Source: Ignelater luminosus
Taxonomy: Eukaryota > Arthropoda > Insecta > Coleoptera > Elateridae
Reading direction: 5' to 3'
Assembly (NCBI GenBank): GCA_011009095.1
Contig: VTPC01003380.1
Coordinates: 118,478 to 182,477 of the forward strand
DNA: 64,000 bases
Positions 1 to 12,000 of the stretch are shown piece after piece. The first letter of the stretch is position 1. Each line of letters begins with the position of its first letter. A model generated the notes under the pieces. It searched no databases. It worked only from the letters and a program-made list of their open reading frames with translations, and was not told the DNA's origin. The translations under genes and the position numbers were made by a program.

Positions 1-2640
1 AGTGGATGTATCTGTGATCAGGGTAACTCTCCATCTTTTGATGAAGCTGCTAGAGTAGGTAGTAGTGTGATGTCTATAACTTCCCATTTATTACACGGGC
101 GGTGTTTATTAGTAAGTCTCAATTATTTATCACAATAAATTCAAAAAGAAACTTTTTTGTTTCATTTATATTTGTGATGCATTCCACCTGTCCTCCGTCT
201 TACTACCAGGCACGTCCTTCGTTGTTGAATTTTTTTAATTTCTCAGTCCTTTTCCGTTTGCTATTTCAATTCACTTTAATTCCCTTGTTTAAAAGGAAGA
301 TCCGTAAGTGTCACTATAGATTGGTTCACCACCTACCTCATCAAGACCAATTACCCTTATAGGTTCAAGATTCTTAGATGAGGGTTATGTCATATCATCT
401 TGCAGAGCACCATGATCGTGTCTTAGCTGTAATAGAGATTTATCTGGCTTGCTCTCATTATTAGTTTTTACAAAGCTCCCGTCAGAGCCCATGAATGTAG
501 GGAAAACAAAAATCTGCATCGGCAAAGATTCATTTACCAGTGTAAGGCTAAATACTCAGAGAGGTCGCCTGGTAGTTACATTCTTACCGTTGCATTATTC
601 ACCCCTTTGGCATGGAACGTCTAACACCTTGACGTTTGGAGTGTGTTTTTGACTCTCTAGACTAGATCGACAGCGCCATTGGGGAAGCCCAGGGGCTTTG
701 ATAGTTAAGTATATGACTATCAACCTAATGTTGATCTGGGAGAAAATGCCATCTTACGGGAGGGACGTAAAGCAGTGGATTTCGTATAGTAGCAATGATG
801 ATTTGCACGAAATTACCATGGCAGTTGAAGCCAAGAGATCCAAGGGAATCGCGACCTGGAGCCTCAGCCACAAAATAATGACAACAACAGCGTCATCTTT
901 TACCAATTTCCTTCGCGTGATAAATCTGAGAATCTCGATCGGGTATCAAACCCACGACCGGGGACCAGAAATCACCAAAACTCTAGGCGCCTGAGATTAT
1001 GTCATGCCATTCAAATCGCAGAAGTATCTTTAGATAATCCGAATTGCACTGTAACAGATAAGACAGCTGAGATTGGTATTAAACGCATATATGTAGACGA
1101 TTTAAAAAATTCTGCCACAGGCGGCAAATATGTAGCTTAACGCCGCCGGCGCTGACAAGAAAGGGAAGAATCATCTAAGCATTTACTAAATGTGCATGTA
1201 CTTGAAGACAAATATTTTTAATTTCTCTGTTTTTACTTTACTTATATGAATATCAAAAAATGTTATGTTTTACAATTTTTACTTATGTTTCTTCGAAGGA
1301 ACCTCTAAAAATATGAAAGATGCTATAAAATTATTAGTTTAAAAATAAAATTGTTATCTAACCTTCTTTTCCTCGTTTTTAAATATAGAAAAATTTATAT
1401 TTCCAACACCAGATGCATCAAATAAAATAACTGACGTGTAGGCATTCAAAACAGCAAGAATTCGACTGACATGAACACGTCGTAACAAAATTTTTCTCAT
1501 GAAATTTAATTTTGTTTTATTTCTTTTGACGTTACCAGTATTAAATTTTTTCTATCGTTTTTCTTTCTAAAGAAGAGGTCTTCCTGAAAAGCAAGGAAAA
1601 TGAAAAGTTTTTAGTATAACGTCACGTTCTTCAGTCATCTGCGACGATAACCCGATTTTCCTTTCAGAGAAAATGACTCGTTTCAAGCTGAAAAAGCTGT
1701 AACAAAATCCATTACTTATTGTTCACCCGGAAACAAATTGCTTAGTTATCTATAAAATTTTTACATTTAACTTTAGAGAGGACTTTATTTTATAAAACAC
1801 GATTTTCTTTTCGTTGTATTGAAATGCGTATTGCTACTACATGTCATGTTTTGATGTATTTATTTTGGCACTGTTAAATGGGAAAGATTTAAAGTTATTA
1901 CACTTTATTTAATAATTGTGAACATACATAACTTACATGCTACGATCTAGCTAGTTTAATAAATTACAGAAAACCGGCTTATCTAACCTAATTAGCTAAT
2001 TAGATCTGCTTATTTTTAAAATAGTAATTAATTAAATTAAAATTTAACTTTTATAAATGTGCAAAGCTTGAATTTTTATTTTTTAATTATTTTATGTATA
2101 CAGTGGTGTGAAACAACCCTCCATTGCCCTAATTATCTCTAATTAGCTAGAGGTTATTATTACATTAGCAATGTCTCTCCTCAATATCGTCTTAAAATTA
2201 TTCCATAGAAAACATTAAAATAATGTTGTCCTTAGGTTTACTTAGAACTAATTACTCGTACTTTTACTAATTCTAATGATATCGTAAGTATGTAAGCCCT
2301 GCAATGGCCTTTAGAATTCGTTCGACTTATAATTTCGTCAAAACTTGCAAAATTGTGCCCCAAATGAAGCAAACTACATTATCAGATTAAAGACGATGGA
2401 AAATTATTTTTCATCATAAAGAATTTTTAGGGCAACAAATCATTTTTCCTCTGACTGCAAAAACACATGTTCTGTTAGTTTGTATCTCTAAGAAAACTCA
2501 GACGAAAACGCCAAGGTTGTAAAGTTCCTGATAAAGATTCTTGTTGAATATAAGAAGATGAATCAAAAAAGAGCGCCGGAGTATTTGGCAGTCCGTCGAA
2601 TATATGCCAATTTACCTTAATTTACCTATTCAAGTAGCTC
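1..2640. other. No recognisable gene; eroded AT-rich DNA
   Basis: Only short open frames without a recognisable family are present. The longest, 698-994 on the plus strand, is followed by a second short open stretch in another frame up to about 1140. Together they look like the end of a broken coding element, but I cannot name it. From 1200 to 2640 the sequence is simple AT-rich DNA with many stops in all frames. Confidence 0.5.
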
Positions 2641-2659
2641 AAATCGTTCAGAAATGATT

Positions 2660-3430
2660 GAAAACAAAGCCAATTAAAAGACTCAAAAAGAGCGTCACTC
2701 AAAGCAAAATTAACGAGAGCAAGTAATTTTCTAAAAGCCTTAGATCGAAAAAACTTAGATAACGATACAATCAATAACCTACAGCGTATATTAGAAAAAT
2801 AGATATAATAGAAGGGTCGAACGCAAACGAACTAAAAAGAGAAAAGTTCGAAAATAATTATGTCTCAATAATTTGTAAAATTAAGACGCCAATAGAAAAA
2901 TAAAAGAAGTTCAGTAGCTAGTAACAACAGAAGCATAAATGCCCCCTCATAAAGCTAGCGACGTTTGATGGCCAATATTGCAGTTGGTTGAAATTCAAAG
3001 ATTTTTATTCTTGGCGATGGTTGATCATTGTTTTAGACTCGGCATCGCAAAGTCATTTTTTAGGAGGCAATGTATGCAATAAATTAAATTTGCCTAAATT
3101 AGAATTACATCATTGAAGGAAGGGTGTGAATGCTTTCACTGCATGATGTGCAATATATAGGACTTACTTTACAACAAATTATTTTCTCGATTTTAATTAG
3201 GATTCGCCAGTACAAATATGTTAAAACTGGAGATATTTTAAAAATGTATTGGCAAATTCTAATTAATGAAAAACAGTGTAAATATCAGAAAATATTGTGG
3301 CACGCGAAACCCACAGAAAATATAAAGATTATACGAGACTTTTATATGGCGACCTTTTGATAGGGACTAATACGCTGGCAGAAATGTTAAATCTGAAGTT
3401 CTAGCGAGGGCGGGGTTGAGTTACGCAATG
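2660..3430 (+). mobile_element. BEL/Pao-type LTR retrotransposon relic (gag and RT pieces)
   Basis: Pieces of a gag polyprotein can be read from about 2670 in alternating frames: a basic stretch with LKAKLTRASNFLKAL, then a segment around 2945-3010 with the gag signature FDGQYCSWLKFKDF. Behind it, 3210-3360 encodes a reverse transcriptase palm fragment with KMYWQILINEKQCKYQ, in the place where BEL/Pao elements carry their first palm motif. The link between gag and RT is far shorter than in a whole element, so protease and most of RT are gone. Stops and frame changes are frequent. No LTRs were seen at either side. It is a dead fossil; the family call rests on motif recognition only. Confidence 0.6.
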
Positions 3431-3810
3431 ACTGTGTATTGATAGAGAGCTATTAGACAAATCTAAAATAAATAGCGACACAGAAGCCAACGTCCTGTAA
3501 ATCGGGGAGAAATAAGCAAAATAAAACCCTTGGGATATTTTGGGATTCTAATCAAGATTTTATTCTATATAAAATAAATATCAGTAGTAGTAGTATTAAC
3601 AAGATAACGAAGCGTACAATTTTATCAGTTACGTGTCGGATATTTGATGCGTTAGAGTTATTAGGGCCAATCATATTAATGCAAAATTATACATATATGC
3701 AAGAATTATAGAAAGAAAGTTTAGGTTGGAATGAAGAATGGAGTGAGCAAATAAGTGGCGAGCGTTTGAAGATGATTTATCAATGATTGCTAAATTAGAG
3801 ATTCTGACCT

Positions 3811-4210
3811 TTGCATGATTGTCCATCAACCATCTTTATATAAGTTGTAGGCCTCAAGATGGACTACACACGCATCTTTGGTGAACCCAAGCAAATATCG
3901 GTTTTCAAAGATAAGAGTTTTCATATTCGAGAGAAACTGCATATGCGAAATTAACAAGTATTATGGAATCATAATTGCCTCCGGTTTGCATAATTGTCCA
4001 TCAATCATTTTTATGTATGTATGTTGTACATCACAAAGTAGACTACCCACTTTACAGAAACCTTTGGTGGATACACCAGCGCAGTATCGGTTTTCGAATC
4101 TCAAAGTTCTGATACTATCGAGATCTTGCATAGGAGAAACTAAGAAATATTATCGAATAATGATGGCCTAGAATCAATCGGTTTGTCTGATTGTCCACCA
4201 ACCATTCCTA
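3811..4210. repeat. Degenerate tandem repeat, unit about 175-195 bp
   Basis: Two diverged copies and the start of a third follow head to tail. Landmarks recur at 3811, 3986 and 4183 (TTG..TGATTGTCCATCAACCAT and variants). Within each unit a segment like ATCGGTTTTC.AA (near 3897 and 4088) and an AAATATTATGGAAT-type segment (near 3957 and 4147) recur in the same order. The units have drifted by substitutions and small indels, so this is an old duplication. The short open frame across it is incidental. Confidence 0.65.
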
Positions 4211-4214
4211 TGGT

Positions 4215-5350
4215 GAAAAACTGACAATGACGAGAGAGGTCAAGTATCTTGAAATGATCCTGGACTCTAAACTTGTCTGGGACCAACACACTGTCAAACT
4301 GAAAAAAGGTCGATCATCTTAGTGGTGGTAAGACGAATATATGGAAACACCTGGGAACTCAAACCTAGTATTATACGTTAGCTGTACACTAAGGCGATTA
4401 GACCTGTGATAACATACGCAGCCTTGGTGTGGTGGCCAGAAACGTTGCAAACAAACATCAAAATTGAATTGTCCAAGATTCAAAGATGAGAATAACAGGA
4501 GCTACAAAACGACTCCTGCAGTAACAGTGGGAGATCCTGCTGAATCTTTCACCGCTAAATTTTGTGATACAAGGAAAAGCAAGAAGAGCCCTGCATAAAC
4601 TCCAAAATGCAGGAAACTTGAGAACTAAGTACAAACTCAGGCCACTGCTCAATCTGGGAAGGGACAAAATATGCTACCTCAGTAACAAACCTGAATAAAA
4701 AATTCCAAATTCATAATGAGAGAGAAATCTGGAAGCATATTGAACAAATGCCATCCTATAGACTGACCTGGTTTAGAGACGGATTAAAGACCTTGGAAGG
4801 CGGAGCTGTGATTCACCCTTGGTAAACATGCCAAGATCTTCCAGGCAGAAATATATGCAATACTAAGATGTATAGACGAAGGCTCTTCAAGAGGTAAAAG
4901 TGACACTAAAACTTGTAATGGAATGCTTTTGCACGCTGTGTATCCTGGCGGACCAAAATACAATCAAACTGATTTGGATCGCTGAAGTCGATCTTTAGCT
5001 AAACTGGTATCGGAAAATTTATTCTTTAAACCAGAGCCACCTATAGGAATACCCAAGTCTTTTCTTAGAAAAGCTATAAACATTTGGATCAAAAAACAAC
5101 AAAGCCGAGTCTGGGCTGATTATTATCTCAGAGACAGGCACGGGTAACTATTCGCAGATGGACCGTCTAGGAAAAGAGTTGAGGAATTCAATGTAATGAG
5201 CAGAATTTAGCTAGAAAACGCAGTTGGGCTACTCTCAGTAAATCTTTCTGTGAGAAATCATTTTCGCAATATGAAACTGTTTAATGGTTATCTGGACTAC
5301 AAACTATATGGGAAATACACCGAAACAGTGGAATATATTATCTTGTGCTA
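4215..5350 (+). mobile_element. Jockey/R1-type non-LTR retrotransposon relic (RT end and RNase H)
   Basis: Read across frameshifts, this codes for the region downstream of the RT catalytic site and part of an RNase H domain. Visible marks are REVKYLEMILDSKLVWD near 4230-4285, RPVITYAALVWWPETLQ near 4400-4450, and FQAEIYAILRCI near 4836-4875, where the glutamate corresponds to an RNase H metal ligand. A further stretch with W residues (near 5090-5130) resembles the end of RNase H. Stops interrupt every part. Upstream RT and endonuclease regions are missing, as expected of a 5'-truncated copy. Clade (Jockey versus R1/LOA) is uncertain. Confidence 0.65.
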
Positions 5351-5559
5351 GTGCTAGACGCTGTCTTGTCAAAGATTCAAATTATTCGGGTTTGCTATAA
5401 TGGAATCGAATAATTTTAGTCCCTACTTGACTAATAGCCTGTGTCGTTTGATTGAAGGCATAAGGTTGTTAGAGTAGACCAAGAACTAACTGGGGAAGCT
5501 TTTATGACTGCTGTGTGTTTGATGTATTAGACAGGTCCCAGGTTCTATAATAATAATAA

Positions 5560-5900
5560 ACACCTGCCCCACCAATAAGTAGGTCACAAAATGCCACTGG
5601 CTGCTCAGGTAGTGTATAGTTTTCCCTACCTAAATTGACCACTGATCGTTTGTATGACCTATAAGCTTTCTAAGCTTATACCCTGTATGAGAATAGAAAC
5701 CACACAATCAGTTCAGAAGTTTTACCTGACCCCACATAGAGGATAAAGCTACTGACCTCTCAGGTAGCTTGTGACTTTTCAAGAATCAAATTCTGTACGC
5801 CGGTTAAAATGGAGTAAAATTGGTCCAGTAGTTTTATCCGACCCCACCAACTGAAATACATCACACGCCTTTACTAGCTGCTTGCTCATTTAGCCTATTA
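5560..5900. repeat. Degenerate tandem repeat, about three units of 125-160 bp
   Basis: The motif CCTGCCCCACC / CCTGACCCCACA / CCGACCCCACC recurs at about 5568, 5727 and 5848. A second motif, CT(G)CTCAGGTAG..GTG.ATTTTC, recurs about 45 bp behind the first two. Order and spacing are kept, so these are tandem units that have drifted apart. Confidence 0.5.
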
Positions 5901-6179
5901 CCTTATTGAGCACATGCCTTGCAGATGAATGAAAACCGAATAGAGATTAGTCCAATAGTCTTTGTAGTAACAAATCAGCATCCCAGCTAGAGGATGGCAA
6001 AGGGGTCGAAAACTACAGGTGCTATATCCAGGGAACGGAAGTTTCATTTGGAAAAAATAGGCCCAGAATAGCGAAAATACTATACAGAATGCTGTAAAGT
6101 ACATCGCAAGCAACACATACAACTTGTTTACAACAAATCTTCCCAAAATGACCACCTAAGTTTCCACCTGTGGTTGCCA

Positions 6180-6850
6180 ACGATCGAACTTTGCCCTCTT
6201 ATTAACTTCTTTCATCTTCTTAATAAAAAGGAATAGATCATTGAATGAGCCACCTCTGATGCATCAAGGTCGGTTTTAGCCTTCCATTAACCTTCCCAAT
6301 TGATATAGAAATACGATCGGTAAATCGAAATCAGGTTTCTCCCTTGACTAACCTTAATACAGTTAAATACGATCTTAGGTTGGAATGGGTCATCCAACAG
6401 GTTACCTCCGATGGACCACCATCAACCTTCTTAATAGAGCTAAGGATACTATCATGGATTGAAATAGACCATCCATTGGATCATCGTCAGCGGACCACCA
6501 TTAATCCCCTTAATAGAGCTAAAGATAAAATAAGTTCGAGGTTTGCTTTCGATTAATCTTCTTAGTAGAACTAACACCAGGTTGCGTTTCGCTTTCTATT
6601 AACCTTCTCAATAAATTCAAAGATACAAGTATGCATATCTGGATATGCCATTCAGTGGACCAAGATGGGGTGCTCACGATTGCCCTTCTTAATGGAGCTA
6701 GAAACACGATTATAGGTCGGAATGGGTCATCTAACGGGCCACCACCAGTCGACCACCATTCAGCTTCTTAATAGAGCTAAAGATACAACCATAGATTCAG
6801 ATGTGCTATCCAAAAGATACTTTATCAATAGATTTAAGATACAATCACAC
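6180..6850. repeat. Degenerate minisatellite, units of about 70-110 bp
   Basis: The core CTTCTTAATAGAGCTAA(A)GATAC and its variants recur about eight times (for example near 6215, 6428, 6506, 6556, 6603, 6685, 6767 and 6825). It alternates with GG(A)ATGGGTCATCCAACGG.CCACC and GACCACCATT..CC blocks. All copies point the same way. Short open frames here are by-products of the repeat. Confidence 0.65.
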
Positions 6851-7385
6851 CATTTACCGTCGCAAGATTGAGAAAAGTGCTGCTGACCTTTTACATTTTT
6901 TTAAATCTTTGCTTTACTCCAGATATAGCTATTTAAGAAGTTTACTGAAACTTGTGTGTAGGGACGTGTAACATTATAAAAAATACCGTTATCAATCGAA
7001 AACGAAACGCTATTTTCAAACAGACAATAACGTCATTTTTTTGTTTTCTAACTTGTTGAGAATCAAGCACTTGAATTAGAACCATAACCAAATTAAGTAG
7101 ACAAGAGAATGATGACTGTGTTTTTGAGGTTCTCTTCGGTAAATTGTGTTCGTCTGAAAGTTAAGAAACTGAAAGTACCCAGAAATCTATATTTTCAAAT
7201 GTATCTTTATACATACATTAAAGAAACACAGTTCAATCATTATATCTGCAGGTTTATCGCTTCTAGAATAAACTAAAATAAAATTTGAAACATAATCCAG
7301 CATCCATCCGGCAGATGCTGAAAGGGCTTTGGAGATAGTAAGAGGAGTACGTTATTCATCGATTATGGTGGAGTTATAAAGAATT
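6851..7385. other. No gene seen
   Basis: AT-rich sequence between the minisatellite and the Tc1 relic. No open frame, repeat or RNA gene was recognised. Confidence 0.4.
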
Positions 7386-7970
7386 TTGTGTTGTGCAAGA
7401 ACGGCTCTCGGAAGAATTGAGAATTGCAACACAGATCCGGGACAGATTTCTGAGGTTAAGGGCATTACGAGACACTTCGATGAATCCACTGTACAAAATG
7501 CTCGCAATATAACTATCTTCAGGAATAGATCGCACGAACTCAATCTTCACTCCCGCTGCCCATTAAGATGTCTGGCAATACTCGCGGTAATGGAGGTTTC
7601 GAAATGTGTGGTGTGCAGAGCCTGAGAATTGAGATTAGTAATGGGATACAGTTTTATTAATAACGAGTTACGGTTTGGGCTCTACCCAAACAAAAGAAGC
7701 ACTCGGGTCTGGAGACGGCCAGGAAATCAGAAACGGCTAGAAGATATTCAACAGGTAAAACGATTCCAAGGCGGAACGATTACGGTATGAGGAGGGATAA
7801 TGGTAAATAGAAAAACAGATTTCGTTTACATTGAAGGCAGACAGATATCGGGATAACATTCTGTAGCCTGTTGTTCTTCCCATAGCTGAATAACTCTGTC
7901 CAGCATTTGGTTATTAAATCAGCGTTTTATCATATTAGTTTCATGTTTGCCCTTTACAATAAAACATCTT
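7386..7970 (+). mobile_element. Tc1-like (IS630-Tc1-mariner) transposase relic
   Basis: Two parts of a Tc1 transposase are readable. Near 7435-7570 are DRFLRLRALRD and NLHSRCPLRCL, matching the helix-turn-helix end and linker of Tc1 proteins. Near 7670-7860 is FGLYPNKRSTRVWRRPGNQK, followed by the conserved VWGGI block with its tryptophan changed to a stop (TGA), then TDFVYIEG. The stretch holding the first catalytic aspartate and the C-terminal DDE glutamate region are damaged or missing. Terminal inverted repeats were not found. It is inactive. Confidence 0.65.
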
Positions 7971-7979
7971 GTGTTTCTT

Positions 7980-8870
7980 AAACGTTTTGGGTGTGTAATT
8001 TAAACCGAAAGTCCCCAGTGCACGTCGATAAATGTTGTTTTACTTATCTGAAAAGATCAGAGCGTAGAAACAAATGCTAACAAGGGCATAGGCGAGTCAG
8101 TCAGAAGTTTAGATGAATAATGCGGTCGGCGGTATCCGCACTGATGTTGAGCACTTAGTGGGTTTGCTATAAATTGGTCTTCCAATCCCGCAGCTTGCTG
8201 CTGAGTTAACAAAAACGTTTGTAACCAACTTAGTTATTATAATATGATTTTTGTTTCACATTGACGTCCAAGACAGACAATTTTAAGAAAACTGTGATTT
8301 TAAAAATCTAATAACTAATTAATTATCTGTCCCACAGAAAACTTCTGCGGTATTTCTCTTTACAGAATTATCGTGATTAAGTTTCTGTGTGATGTAGAGA
8401 GCGACTGGATGAAAGATTTTGTTTACCTCAATTTTAAAGTGACGCAGAATTTTTTCACACCACTGTATTTACAATTAGTGCTAATTAGCGTTCAAAATGA
8501 CCTTGTAAGATACAAAGAAAATGTAGAAATCTACTCGTTTTTAACCATCATGTCTACTATTTAAAATAACTCGAAAATTATATACAATTACAATCTTTCT
8601 GCTTTTCTAACCTACATTAGAGTTTCTCAAAAACTTAAAAATCTACGCCACCAACATTTTCTTATTAATAATTATAATAACAACAAGATAATACCTACCT
8701 AACATTAAAAAGTATGTATAATTTATTAATAGTACTGATTCTAGTTCCGTATTTCTGTACGCTATGCAATTCTCTCTGTGTGCGCAATAATTACACAAAA
8801 CGGGCTTGATTGCAACGCGCATAATAACAGATACAACATCAAAGTCTAGAACTGTTTCAGCAGTTGTATT
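7980..8870. other. AT-rich spacer downstream of the SmydA terminal exon
   Basis: No gene was recognised. The right half is the likely 3' UTR and downstream flank of the minus-strand SmydA gene ending at 8874. Confidence 0.4.
8722..8727 (-). terminator. Candidate polyadenylation signal of the SmydA gene
   Basis: AATAAA on the minus strand, about 150 bases beyond the stop codon at 8874-8876. The AT-rich context makes chance matches common. Confidence 0.35.
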
Positions 8871-8873
8871 TAC

Positions 8874-9020
8874 TTAGCCTGCTAAAATACGTTCGTCATT
8901 GTGCATTGTTTTATTTGCATTCGTTGAACTGCAGAATTTGATTTCTGGAGGAGCATGAACATCATCTGTCAAGATTTCTCTGGATTCCTCAAATAATGAC
9001 TCCATTTCCTTTGACTGTTC
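8874..9020 (-). CDS. Shared terminal coding exon of the SmydA/msta-like gene
   Basis: 49 codons including the TAA at 8876-8874. It is preceded on the minus strand by a TTTTTAG acceptor and opens in phase 0 with EQSKEMESLFEESREILTDD, the last helical pair of SMYD proteins, then APPEIK. It is too short to stand as a gene on its own. Confidence 0.8.
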   Translation of the reverse strand, partial: EQSKEMESLFEESREILTDDVHAPPEIKFCSSTNANKTMHNDERILAG

Positions 9021-12000
9021 CTAAAAATACGTAATATTTATTATTTTCCATAATAATTGGTAGATAATAATAACAATTCACTAGCGAAAACATAAAATGA
9101 CTTTTCTAATTCCAACAACCGTCCATAACTCTGTCATTTTAAGAACAGAACAAAATGACAGAGGAAGAAGTCTTTACTTTTCAAAATAAAGAGTAGATTA
9201 CAGGACAGTCTTGATCAATATTCCTGAAATCACACTTATTGTTATTTTGTACAACTTACCTCAAAGACATTTTCGTTTACAGTATCAACTTCTTGCAGTT
9301 TCAATCGCCTTTGACGTTCTCGCAAACAACAATACAATTCATACGAAATCAATCCTCTCATTTTATTTTTCCCCGCTTCTAATTTCTCAAGTAATTCCAG
9401 AAGTTCACGACAGATCGTTTCTTTCTCATTTAATAATTCTTCAGAAAGATCTGGAAAAATAACAGAAATAGACAAATTAAAAATTTTATTTGTGTACGCC
9501 CATGTTCGCACTCATATTTTTGTGCGTATATTCAAGGTTGTATCAGCTAAAAAAAACGTTTAGTACTAAAGATATTAAGTAAGGTCATGAAAATGGGCTT
9601 TTTAAACAAAACATCATCGCTGTGGTAAACACAAATATTATTTTGTCTAAGTAAATGACTAATACTTTAGCAACTTTATGATATAAATAAACTGCATACT
9701 ATCAAAACATATTTACAGTCAAAGGTGAGGCTATTTTGAAAAAAAAAGTTTTTTATTACATTCTAAGTAAGTATACTGCACCACGTAGGTATATTTTTTC
9801 TTCGGACTTTTAGATGTGCTAAATTTAATCCGGTTGTTTAGAAAACAGAAACATAAACCAGTCAATTTATTAATAAACAACGATTTTCTATAAGTTTTAA
9901 ACACCTTTTGGTCTATAAATGTACTTAATGTTAAAATAATAAAATAATGTGCTAGAAAATACCGAAGAATTCTAAAAATTAGAGAACCATAACGGTAAAT
10001 GGGCACAGTAGAAATTACATTTTCACATAATAATATCAAGAAAATGTAGTTTTTGTACAAAAATATTCATTGTGCCGTTTAGATTTAGATTTTCCCTTTT
10101 TTATAAGAAGAATCTTAAGCTGGGAACAGACTTGAGAATTTTTTCTGCGAACAGTTTTCACGGAAAAATGCTCTAGTGTGGACGTGCTTGAACATCTGTG
10201 TGCGAACAATACAATACAAATTCCACAAAAAGTTGTCGCAAATATTTATTCGCAAAAGCTGTTCGTTCACGAAAACAAGGCTCAAGTCTGTAGGCGGCTT
10301 TAGAAATAAATAGAACTGTTGTTAATTTGTTCTTCTTTTGTTCAGCTCTTGTTTTCACAAAAGAAAGATTTTTCATGGCCTACTGTTTTTGGACTGATGA
10401 GTATAGAAACTACAACAAGATATAACTCAATAATTAATCGGAGCAATACCAACAAACTATAATAAACAGGGTGTCCCAATGAACAGTTCGTACTCGGAGG
10501 ATAGAGTCGTTATCTGTAGTAATATAAAAAACTGTTACTAGGAAATGTTGCACAGGACGATTCTCTGTACTTTCAAAAAAATTATTTTTAATTACACAAG
10601 GTGGTGTTCCACTAAAGAGTGGCACATAAAGCCAAAGTTTTCTTAAGCGGAACGCCCAGTTTATGAGCCTAAATCAAACAGTTTCAGCATTATTCAAGTT
10701 TTTCAGTCAAATATAACGAGCTGTCTTGAAATAATTGATAAATATTTGATTTTAAATACTTTACAGTGACTATTCCCTTCAGCAGATTCCAACCAATAAA
10801 AAGGCTTGGATTTTTGAAGAACGAAAAATTTAAGATTCGGCTGCTGGAACGTTGCATCTCTCACGGCCAAGAACTTATTCTAGAGATGAACAGGAATAAG
10901 GTCGACATCTACGCCATATCCGAAACAAAAAAGAATGGCAAAGGAAACATACAGTACAACAATTACACTCTGATATACAGTGGCAAGAATAAACAAGACA
11001 GGGCGCAAGCTGGCAATGGACTTCTTATTCACGAAAAATATAAAAATTATATAAAAATTATATAAAAATTGTGGAATATATGAAGGGGAGACTTTTACAT
11101 ACTACCATTACACTTGACAACATCAAACTACGCAATGTAGGCGCATACGCACCAGACATTGCTAAAGCCAAAGAAGAAAGGGAAAACTTCTTCGCAAAGC
11201 TTCCGAGTCTGCTAGACAAAATACCTGAAAAGAAGAAACTCTTTATCATGGGTAACCTCAACTCAAGAATTAGGAACAATGTAATACCAGGAGTAACCCA
11301 GAGGTTCAACGAAAATACCCTGAATGACAATGGAGAAATGCTTCTATAATTATCCGCACAGAATGAGCTCCGAATTACAATACATTCTACTCACACAAGT
11401 GGCAATATAAATACACTTGGAGAAACAGTAGAGGACAAGAATCAGTTATTGATTATATAATAACAAATATAAAAGTTCATCCTAAGCAAATATTAGATGT
11501 TAGAGTTCTCAGCTCTGCTATCCTAGGGATAGAAGACCGTAGACTCATTCTTTGCAAACTAAAATGTGATGCTAACCAACCAAAAGAGAAATTTAAGATT
11601 GAATCTTTCAATAACGATAGTAGGAGAACTATGTACCAGTAAAGACTAACGAAAAAAATTATTTAAAAAACCGTTACACCTAGGAACAATGTAGAAAGAG
11701 CCCGAGAGAAAATAAAAACCAACATACTCAACAGTGCAAAAGAAGCTGTGGAAACTAAAACGATTAAAAACAAGACAAACCGGAATACAAAACCTTAGTT
11801 TACAGAAGAGATAAATCACTGGCAAATGAAAAAAGAAGCCCATTTAGAGTACAAAAACAACAAAACAGCAAAACGCTTCGACGTATACAAAAACATAAGG
11901 AACAAAGTCAATAATAAAATATTAATTACAAAAAAGGAGTATTGGACGAAATTCATCAAGGAAATGAAGTCCGACTTATATGGAGGCCAACAGAAAATTT

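Noticed and set aside
2500-3700. LTRs for the BEL/Pao relic
   Set aside because: No matching direct repeats with TG..CA ends were found on the two sides of the gag/RT pieces.
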